Part shown: positions 57,752 to 64,000 of the stretch, piece after piece
Layout: every line of letters begins with the position of its first letter
Numbering within the stretch: the stretch's first letter is position 1
Source: Desulfoferrobacter suflitae
GTDB lineage: Bacteria; Desulfobacterota; Syntrophobacteria; Syntrophobacterales; Syntrophobacteraceae
Length of the DNA: 64,000 nucleotides
Reading direction: 5' to 3'
Assembly (NCBI RefSeq): GCF_022603395.1
Contig: NZ_JAIBKA010000004.1
Coordinates: forward strand, 372,001 to 436,000
Made by a program: the position numbers and the translations under genes
Notes under the pieces: generated by a model
Told to the model about the DNA's origin: nothing
The model's input: the letters and a program-made list of their open reading frames with translations, nothing else
The model's database searches: none

Positions 57752-58495
57752 ATGTCAGAAAAGCGGGTGATTGTCGTTACCGGGGCGAGTCGAGGGATCG
57801 GCAGGGCCATTGCGGTCGAGTTGGCGGAGCCCGGTCATCAAATCGTGATCAACTACCGCTCCGGTGTCGCTGCGGCCCAGAAGACGGCGGCCGCGGTGGC
57901 GGATAAAGGCGGCGGAGCGCACCTGCAGCCGTTTGATATTGCCGATGAGACGGCTGTCAAAGAAGCCTTTAAAGAGATGTTGAAAGCTCATGGGCGCATT
58001 GATGTTCTGGTCAACAACGCCGGCATCACCCGGGACAACCTGCTGGTTCTCATGAAATCCGCAGAGTGGGACGAAGTCATTGACACCAATCTGAAGGGGG
58101 CTTTTCTCTGCTCGCAAGCGGTGGTCAAACCCATGATGCGACAAAAATACGGCCGCATCGTCAACGTGACATCGGTTGTCGGCGCCATGGGCAATGCCGG
58201 ACAGAGCAATTATGCGGCCGCGAAGGCAGGGATCATAGGGCTGACCCGCTCGCTCGCCCGTGAGCTCATTTCCAGAAATATCACCGTAAATGCCGTGGCG
58301 CCGGGCTTTATCGAAACCGACATGACCGCCGCTCTGACGGATAAGGCCAAAGAGAGCTTGCTGGCGCAAATACCGGCGGCTCGCCTGGGGACTCCCGAGG
58401 ATGTTGCGGGTGCGGTAAAGTATTTGGCTTCGGAAGCAGCCGGTTATGTTACCGGTCAGGTCGTTCACGTCAATGGCGGGATGTTTATGGGTTGA
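57752..58495 (+). CDS. fabG: 3-oxoacyl-ACP reductase (short-chain dehydrogenase)
   Basis: 247-residue NADPH-dependent SDR. The cofactor motif TGASRGIG is at 10-17, NNAG at 88-91, and the catalytic triad is S141, Y154, K158. The C-terminus VNGGMFMG is FabG-typical. It starts four bases after etfA. In relatives fabD precedes and acpP follows; both are missing here, and fabF follows after 81 bases. The enzyme could therefore act in fatty-acid synthesis or on CoA thioesters of the acd-etf module. Confidence 0.93.
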   Translation: MSEKRVIVVTGASRGIGRAIAVELAEPGHQIVINYRSGVAAAQKTAAAVADKGGGAHLQPFDIADETAVKEAFKEMLKAHGRIDVLVNNAGITRDNLLVLMKSAEWDEVIDTNLKGAFLCSQAVVKPMMRQKYGRIVNVTSVVGAMGNAGQSNYAAAKAGIIGLTRSLARELISRNITVNAVAPGFIETDMTAALTDKAKESLLAQIPAARLGTPEDVAGAVKYLASEAAGYVTGQVVHVNGGMFMG

Positions 58496-58576
58496 AAACC
58501 TTGCCAGCAAGAGAAAATAGTCGGTCGGACGGGCAAGGCAATGGAATGCGCGCCGCTGCACCAGTGAGGGAAAACA

Positions 58577-59833
58577 ATGGAAATTGGTAAACACCGCCGG
58601 GCGGTCATCACAGGAATCGGTTTGGTATCTCCTCTGGGAATAGGGATCGAAGAAAACTGGAGTGCTCTGATGCAGGGCAAATCGGGGATCGGGCACATTA
58701 CTCGCTTTGATCCCACGGGGTATGCGACGCAAATCGCTGCCGAAGTCAAGAATTTTCACCCGGAAGATTTTATTGCCAAAAAAGAACTGCGCAAGATGGA
58801 TCGATTTCTGCAAATCAGCCTGGGTGCAGCCAGACTGGCCTTCGAGAACGCGCACTTGACCATCTCTGGGAAGCGCGCGGATCGCGCCGGCGTTTTTATC
58901 GGATGCGGCCTGGGGGGGCTTTCCACCATTGAAGTGTATCATCGAGTGTTGCTGGAATCCGGACCCAAAAAAGTGAGCCCTTTCTTCATTCCCATGCTGC
59001 TGGGCAATATGGCCCCGGGACTCATATCCATTTATCATGGAGCCAAAGGGCCTAACCTGTCGGTCCAAACGGCATGTGCAGCAGGCACTCATGCCATTGG
59101 AGAGGCTTTTCACATGATACGCAGCGGCATGGCCGATATCATGATCACCGGTGGAGTCGAATCGACCATAACCCCTCTGGGTATTGCCGGCTTCAATGCC
59201 ATGCGCGCGTTGTCCACGCGCAATGACGAACCGGAGAAAGCTTCGCGCCCGTTTGAACGAGACCGTGAGGGGTTTGTGATGGGAGAAGGAGCGGCCATTC
59301 TGATTCTGGAAGAGATGGAGACGGCGCTCGACAGAGGGGCCCAAATATACGCCGAGATTACTGGTTTTGGTGCTTCGGGAGATGCTTACCACATGGCTGC
59401 TCCGGCTCCTGAGGGGGAAGGGGCGGTACGCTGCATGCGGATGGCACTCGAAGATGCCTCGGTGCGGCCTGAAGATGTCCACTACATCAATGCTCACGGT
59501 ACGTCTACCGACCTGAACGACAAGTATGAAACCCAGGCCATCAAGACGGTTTTTGCAGAACACGCGCGCAGCCTGGCCGTCAGTTCGACCAAGTCCATGA
59601 CCGGTCATCTGCTCGGTGCCGCCGGTGGGGTTGAGGCCGCCTATACCGCTCTGGCCATCAAGCGGGAAATGATTCCACCAACGATCAACTACGAAAATCA
59701 GGATCCCGACTGCGATTTGGACTATGTTCCCAATCAGGCCAGGCCGGCAGCGATAGATGTTGCGTTGTCCAACTCCTTCGGGTTTGGCGGTACCAACGCC
59801 ACCATTGTATTGCGCAAGTGGAACGGCGCCTGA
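58577..59833 (+). CDS. fabF: 3-oxoacyl-ACP synthase II
   Basis: 418-residue condensing enzyme elongating acyl-ACP with malonyl-ACP. The active-site C167 lies in [10 protein letters not shown], the two histidines in [11 protein letters not shown] and [13 protein letters not shown], and the lysine and phenylalanine gate ([11 protein letters not shown]) is intact. Length is normal. GAGGG precedes the ATG. No acpP gene occurs between fabG and fabF, where relatives normally have it. Confidence 0.95.
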   Translation: MEIGKHRRAVITGIGLVSPLGIGIEENWSALMQGKSGIGHITRFDPTGYATQIAAEVKNFHPEDFIAKKELRKMDRFLQISLGAARLAFENAHLTISGKRADRAGVFIGCGLGGLSTIEVYHRVLLESGPKKVSPFFIPMLLGNMAPGLISIYHGAKGPNLSVQTACAAGTHAIGEAFHMIRSGMADIMITGGVESTITPLGIAGFNAMRALSTRNDEPEKASRPFERDREGFVMGEGAAILILEEMETALDRGAQIYAEITGFGASGDAYHMAAPAPEGEGAVRCMRMALEDASVRPEDVHYINAHGTSTDLNDKYETQAIKTVFAEHARSLAVSSTKSMTGHLLGAAGGVEAAYTALAIKREMIPPTINYENQDPDCDLDYVPNQARPAAIDVALSNSFGFGGTNATIVLRKWNGA

Positions 59834-59990
59834 CCATGTTCATCAAAAGAAAGGTGTGTCGGCTTCCTCACTGCAGCCTGACAGAACCGGGCAGGAGACT
59901 CGCTGCCGGTGGGATTGCATGGGGCCGCATCAATGAAGGTTGCCGGACGGGTGGAGTCCCTTTTGGCACAAACCCGATGAGGTTGGCTTG

Positions 59991-60464
59991 ATGAAGATAA
60001 TGGTTGGATGTGATCACGGCGGCTATGAGTTAAAGGAAAAACTGGTTGTCCATTTGCGCCAGCAGGGTCACCAAGTGGAAGACATCGGCGCCCACAGCCT
60101 GGATTCCGTTGACTATCCGGAATATGCCGTCAAGGTGGGTCGCGCTGTTGCCGGCGGTGCCGTCGAGCGCGGCATCCTGGTCTGCGGCAGCGGCATCGGA
60201 ATGTGCATTGCCGCCAATCGCATTCCCGGAGTTCGAGCCGTCCAGGCCAATGAACCTTATGCGGCCAAAATGGCCAGGCGGCATAACGACAGCAATGTGC
60301 TATGTCTGGGCGGACGCTTCCTGGGGCCGGGTCTTGCCGCTGAAGTGGTGGACGTTTGGCTGGCGGAAGCATTTGAAGGCGGCAGGCATCAAAAAAGAGT
60401 TGAGATGATCGACCATTGTGACGGGGACGCCGGTGTGACGGGGGGATCTCCCTTCAAAGGGTGA
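59991..60464 (+). CDS. rpiB: Ribose-5-phosphate isomerase B
   Basis: 157 residues. The family start MKIMVGCDHGGYELK, the catalytic cysteine in LVCGSGIGMCIAANR, and NEPYAAKMARRHNDSNVLCLGGR are present. It interconverts ribose-5-phosphate and ribulose-5-phosphate, the latter being the precursor used by riboflavin synthesis. ATG 59991 follows GAGG by about eight bases; a frame beginning at 59940 has no family similarity. Its neighbourhood (fabF before, glyA after) is conserved in many deltaproteobacteria. Confidence 0.95.
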   Translation: MKIMVGCDHGGYELKEKLVVHLRQQGHQVEDIGAHSLDSVDYPEYAVKVGRAVAGGAVERGILVCGSGIGMCIAANRIPGVRAVQANEPYAAKMARRHNDSNVLCLGGRFLGPGLAAEVVDVWLAEAFEGGRHQKRVEMIDHCDGDAGVTGGSPFKG

Positions 60465-60561
60465 AAAGAGCATGGTCGGAAGTTAGAAGTTGCATCAATT
60501 TTCAACGGAAGCAGTGAGTGCGTCATGGTGGCGAAATAGTGCTTTTAAGAAGGAAAATGCA

Positions 60562-61797
60562 ATGTCCTATCTTGAGGTTGTCGATCCGGAAATTGCCCGG
60601 GTGATTCGGGACGAAGAGAAAAGACAGCAGGGCAAGCTGGAGCTCATCGCTTCGGAGAACTTTGTCAGTCCGGCGGTCCGGGAGGCTCAAGGTTCGGTTT
60701 TGACCAATAAGTATGCAGAAGGCTATCCAGGGAAGAGATATTACGGCGGTTGCGAGTTTGTAGATATTGCGGAAAGGCTTGCACAGGAACGGGCCAAAAA
60801 GCTTTTTCATGCGGAATACGCCAACGTCCAGCCCCACTCGGGTTCACAGGCCAACATGGCGGTTTATTTCGCCGTCCTGGATCCTGGAGACACTATTTTG
60901 GGAATGGACCTGCGCCAGGGCGGACACTTGACCCACGGCAGCCCGGTCAGTTTTTCCGGACGGTTTTTCAATGTGACGTCCTATGGCGTGAAGCGTGACA
61001 CCGAGCGCATCGATTACGATGAACTGGCGCGCCTGGCGAAGCAGTCGCGCCCGAAGATGATCATAGCGGGAGCCAGTGCCTATCCACGCATTATCGATTT
61101 TGCCCGATTTCGGGAAATATGCAGCGCTGTGGGCGCATTCCTGCTGGTCGATATGGCCCACATTGCCGGGCTGGTGAGTGCCGGTTTGCACCCTAATCCC
61201 ATCGATTATGCGGACTTTGTCACCTCGACCACGCACAAGACTTTGCGAGGCCCTCGCGGTGGACTGATCCTGTCTCATGCAAATTATGCCAAGACCCTTG
61301 ACAGCCAGATTTTTCCGGGCATTCAGGGGGGCCCTCTCATGCATGTCATAGCCGCCAAAGCAGTGGCGTTTCATGAGGCGTTACAGCCGGCCTTCAAAGC
61401 CTATCAAAGCCGAATTGTGGAGAACAGCCGGCGGCTGGCGAAGGAGTTGACCGCCCTGGGATACCGCCTGGTGTCCGGAGGAACAGACAACCATTTGATA
61501 CTGGTCGATCTTTCCCCACAGCAACTGACCGGCAAGCTGGCGGAAGAAACATTGGATTCGGCTGGCATTACCGTGAACAAGAATTCCATCCCCTTTGATC
61601 CACAAAAACCTCACATTGCGAGCGGCATCCGCATCGGTACCCCGGCGTTGACAACCCGTGGCATGACGCCTGACGACATGCCGGCGGTAGCGCGGTTTAT
61701 CCACCGTGGTTTGCAGGCGGTGGGAGATGAACGGGCCATCACAGCTCTAAAGGCGGAAGTCTCCGAATTTTGTGCGTCTTTTCCGCTGTACCGGTAG
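60562..61797 (+). CDS. glyA: Serine hydroxymethyltransferase
   Basis: 411 residues. PLP enzyme converting serine and tetrahydrofolate to glycine and methylene-tetrahydrofolate. [34 protein letters not shown] (in pieces [15 protein letters not shown]), [10 protein letters not shown], the PLP lysine in [14 protein letters not shown] and [15 protein letters not shown] are all standard. ATG 60562 has AAGAAGGA upstream; the frame starting at 60490 is not supported. Confidence 0.98.
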   Translation: MSYLEVVDPEIARVIRDEEKRQQGKLELIASENFVSPAVREAQGSVLTNKYAEGYPGKRYYGGCEFVDIAERLAQERAKKLFHAEYANVQPHSGSQANMAVYFAVLDPGDTILGMDLRQGGHLTHGSPVSFSGRFFNVTSYGVKRDTERIDYDELARLAKQSRPKMIIAGASAYPRIIDFARFREICSAVGAFLLVDMAHIAGLVSAGLHPNPIDYADFVTSTTHKTLRGPRGGLILSHANYAKTLDSQIFPGIQGGPLMHVIAAKAVAFHEALQPAFKAYQSRIVENSRRLAKELTALGYRLVSGGTDNHLILVDLSPQQLTGKLAEETLDSAGITVNKNSIPFDPQKPHIASGIRIGTPALTTRGMTPDDMPAVARFIHRGLQAVGDERAITALKAEVSEFCASFPLYR

Positions 61798-62007
61798 CGG
61801 GTCCTTGGCCGCAGTGCCATTACCTGCAGCTGCAGCTCCCGAGACCGGGTTTTTGCGCGGGTTGAGCTGCCCTCACAGTCCCCTGTGTGTGCCTGGCAGG
61901 CTGTGCCCAAACGACTCTGCGGGGTATGCGGCAGCACAACCGCCCCTGCCGGATGTGCGTTGTTATCTTGGGAGTGTGTCAACCTGAGGCGGGTTGTGAG
62001 TTGTTGA

Positions 62008-63120
62008 ATGTTGCATGACGATGAATTCTATATGAAGGAGGCGCTGCGATGGGCTGCCAAAGGGCGCGGTCGGACGAGCCCCAATCCTTTGGTCGGCGCC
62101 GTTGTAGTGGCAGATGGTGCGGTTGTCGGCAAGGGTTGCCATGAATATGTCGGAGGGCCCCATGCGGAAATAAACGCCCTGCGGGATGCCGCCGACAAGG
62201 CGCGCGGAGCGGTGCTCTATGTCACCCTTGAGCCGTGCAACCACTTCGGCAGAACGCCGCCGTGCTCGCAAGCGGTTTTGCAGGCGGGGATTGCGCGGGT
62301 GGTGATTGGTATGGAGGATCCCAATCGACAGGTCAAGGGGGGCGGCGCAGACTATTTGCGACGGCATGGAGTGACGGTCGATGCGGGCATCCTGCACAAC
62401 GAGTGCCGGAAACTGAATCAGAGGTTCATCAAGTACGCCACGACCGGCATTCCTTATGTGACCCTTAAAGCCGCCATGACCCTCGATGGCAAAATCGCAA
62501 CCCGCACTGGTGACGCGAGATGGGTCAGCAACGAAAGTTCACGGCGCTTCGCCCACCGGCTGCGCTGCGAGCTGGACGCTATTTTGGTGGGCATAGGCAC
62601 GGCTCTGTGTGATGATCCAATGCTCACTGCGCGGTTAGGAAAGAAGACCGCCCGTCAACCCATACGTATTGTACTGGATGCCGAGCTGCGTATTCCCCTG
62701 GACAGTCAGCTGGTTTTAACCGCACGTGAGTTCCCGGTGTGGATTGCATGCGGCCCGGATGCAGCGGAGTCCCGGATGAACCGGTTGCACCGGAAGGGAG
62801 TGCGAACTTTACGCCTGCCGGCCAAAGACGGCCGCATCGATCTGGCCGCTTTGCTGGAAGAGTTGGGTGGAGAGCAGATCACCAGCCTGCTGGTAGAAGG
62901 TGGTGCTCACGTGCTGGGAAGCTTCCTGGAGCAGCACCTGGCCGACGACTTCTATTTCTTCTACGGGCCTAAGATTTTAGCGGATCCGCGCGGTCTGCCC
63001 GCTTTCTGGGGGAATGCGCGGGAGATGATGTCGCAGGCTTTTTCAGCCTATGATATCAAGGTCCGAAGATTTGGTCAGGATGTTATGCTTACGGGTAGAT
63101 TTAGGGAAGCAATCTATTGA
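62008..63120 (+). CDS. ribD: Riboflavin biosynthesis bifunctional deaminase/reductase
   Basis: 370 residues. The N-terminal deaminase domain (1-150) has the zinc ligands H52 (with E54) and C77, C86 (HAEINAL, PCNHFGRTPPC); the C-terminal reductase domain (about 150-368) has KAAMTLDGKIAT and LVEGGAHVLGSF. It converts the GTP-derived pyrimidine to the ribitylamino-pyrimidine precursor. No FMN riboswitch is visible in the 210 bases upstream. ribE follows after 13 bases, so they are co-transcribed. Confidence 0.96.
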   Translation: MLHDDEFYMKEALRWAAKGRGRTSPNPLVGAVVVADGAVVGKGCHEYVGGPHAEINALRDAADKARGAVLYVTLEPCNHFGRTPPCSQAVLQAGIARVVIGMEDPNRQVKGGGADYLRRHGVTVDAGILHNECRKLNQRFIKYATTGIPYVTLKAAMTLDGKIATRTGDARWVSNESSRRFAHRLRCELDAILVGIGTALCDDPMLTARLGKKTARQPIRIVLDAELRIPLDSQLVLTAREFPVWIACGPDAAESRMNRLHRKGVRTLRLPAKDGRIDLAALLEELGGEQITSLLVEGGAHVLGSFLEQHLADDFYFFYGPKILADPRGLPAFWGNAREMMSQAFSAYDIKVRRFGQDVMLTGRFREAIY

Positions 63121-63133
63121 CGAGGGTGATGCT

Positions 63134-63796
63134 GTGTTTACCGGTCTCATACAAGACATAGGTACGTTAATCAGGACCGACCGGCAAGGCAGTGACGCCA
63201 GGATGGTCATCAAATCGCATGGCGCCTTCCAGCAACTGGAGCTGGGTGAAAGCATTTCAGTGGACGGAGCCTGCCTCACGGTGGCCGCCTTTTCCGGGAA
63301 TGTCTTCAGCGCCGATGTGTCCGTCGAGACTCTCAATCGTACTACATTGGGGAGCAAGGCGGCCGGTAGCCGCCTCAACCTGGAACGTGCCCTGCGCTTG
63401 GGAGACCGTCTGGGCGGGCATCTGGTGAGCGGCCATGTGGACGCTGTCGGGACGCTACTGAACAGAAGCCAGGATGGGCGTTCCTGGCGGCTTTTCTTTG
63501 AGGTCCCACCCGAGGCGGCCAGGTACATCGTGGAGAAAGGCTCTATTGCCATCGATGGCATCAGCCTGACGGTCAACGGGTGTGGACTCGATTGCTTTGA
63601 CGTCAACATTGTTCCCCATACGGCTCGGCAGACGACGATCCAATGGCTTGAGAGCGGTGATCGAGTGAACATAGAAACGGATCTCATCGGCAAATACGTG
63701 GGAAAGATGCTGAGCGGATGGGAAAGGAAGCTTTTCAAGGGATCGGATCGATCCAGTATAGATTTGAGTTTCCTGGAAAAGCACGGATTTTTATGA
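63134..63796 (+). CDS. ribE: Riboflavin synthase alpha subunit
   Basis: 220 residues. Two lumazine-binding repeats are visible: MFTGLIQDIG and ISVDGACLTV in the first, GHLVSGHVD and IAIDGISLTVN in the second. It dismutates two lumazines into riboflavin. The start is GTG 63134, preceded by GAGGGTG, giving the canonical MFTGLI N-terminus; the frame also extends upstream into ribD, which is not supported. In relatives ribBA and ribH follow; they are not visible within the remaining 204 bases. Confidence 0.95.
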   Translation: MFTGLIQDIGTLIRTDRQGSDARMVIKSHGAFQQLELGESISVDGACLTVAAFSGNVFSADVSVETLNRTTLGSKAAGSRLNLERALRLGDRLGGHLVSGHVDAVGTLLNRSQDGRSWRLFFEVPPEAARYIVEKGSIAIDGISLTVNGCGLDCFDVNIVPHTARQTTIQWLESGDRVNIETDLIGKYVGKMLSGWERKLFKGSDRSSIDLSFLEKHGFL

Positions 63797-63817
63797 GTTT
63801 TCGCAATCGTTCGGCAC

Positions 63818-63843
63818 AAAGACACGAAGGGCACGGAGGCACG
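63818..63843 (+). repeat. Purine-rich repeat of the ACACGAAGGGCACGGAGG type
   Basis: CACAAAGACACGAAGGGCAC followed by GGAGGCACG directly after ribE resembles a short sequence often seen near stop codons in many bacterial genomes. Only one copy is in this window. No further gene is visible to the right edge. Confidence 0.4.
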
Positions 63844-64000
63844 CTAAGAATCCTCCCTGAAGGATACAAGCTTTGCCAATCTCGGCCCTCTCTGCGCCGG
63901 TGGTGAACGGTTGGAGCGGCTGTATGATGAGCGGGTGCGCCTCGGTCAAGTGCGGGCCCCAAGTATTTGGCTGAGCTTCTCTTGAGAAGCCCCCGGCTTC

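Noticed and set aside
57755-59608. 617-codon minus-strand frame across fabG and fabF
   Set aside because: Antisense shadow of two certain genes.
61798-62007. Possible FMN riboswitch before ribD
   Set aside because: None of the conserved RFN blocks is present.

Overview
The window is a stretch of ordinary chromosome, densely coding on both strands, with moderately high GC by eye. I see no rRNA, tRNA, insertion sequence, prophage or CRISPR array. The gene set points to an anaerobic or syntrophic deltaproteobacterium (Desulfobacterota, perhaps near Syntrophobacterales). It includes a two-subunit 2-oxoacid:ferredoxin oxidoreductase, an electron-transfer flavoprotein with a fused ferredoxin domain, several acyl-CoA dehydrogenases, many PAS-type sensor kinases and a GlrK/GlrR-type sigma-54 system. 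That placement is inference from gene content; no marker gene fixes the genus.

Layout, left to right. 0-5.4 kb: two large PAS histidine kinases. 5.4-8.9 kb: an alpha/beta hydrolase, a universal stress protein, DNA polymerase IV and a small secreted protein. 9-18 kb: a NodIJ-like ABC exporter, a penicillin-binding-type serine hydrolase, an M28 peptidase, threonine ammonia-lyase, korAB and a Nudix hydrolase. 18-32 kb: housekeeping genes (RhlB-like helicase, purA, htpX, proS, a ComEA-like protein, thiC under a TPP riboswitch, a VLCAD-like acyl-CoA dehydrogenase, ligA), plus an unrecognised protein at 20.4 kb. 32-39 kb: a signalling block. It holds a half-size TSUP transporter, a MASE3 sensor kinase, a GlrR-like sigma-54 activator, a lipoprotein, a GlrK-like kinase and, divergently, an HD-GYP response regulator. 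39.6-47.5 kb: the complete livKHMGF branched-chain amino acid importer, serA and, on the other strand, ilvE, forming an amino-acid theme. 47.5-53 kb: an orphan GlnQ-like ATPase, a sensor kinase with a decayed ATP-binding domain, gltX and a lipoprotein. 53.3-63.8 kb: yceD-rpmF, acyl-CoA dehydrogenase-etfB-etfA, then fabG, fabF, rpiB, glyA, ribD and ribE.

The most interesting feature is that last block. In many relatives rpmF is followed by plsX-fabH-fabD-fabG-acpP-fabF-rpiB-glyA-(nrdR)-ribD-ribE. Here plsX, fabH, fabD, acpP and nrdR are absent, and an acyl-CoA dehydrogenase plus a ferredoxin-fused, bifurcating-type Etf sits between rpmF and fabG. Other points worth a second look are the kinase at 48.5-50.7 kb, which lacks the N, G1 and G2 boxes; a GSFTHA loop in place of GAFTGA in the sigma-54 activator; and an HD-GYP regulator lacking the conserved receiver lysine. 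There is also a ribbon-helix-helix protein with a serine-recombinase-like tail. Finally, several dispersed repeats occur, one of which keeps a reading frame (VFKKI-x-LVSRQAG) directly downstream of two unrelated genes.
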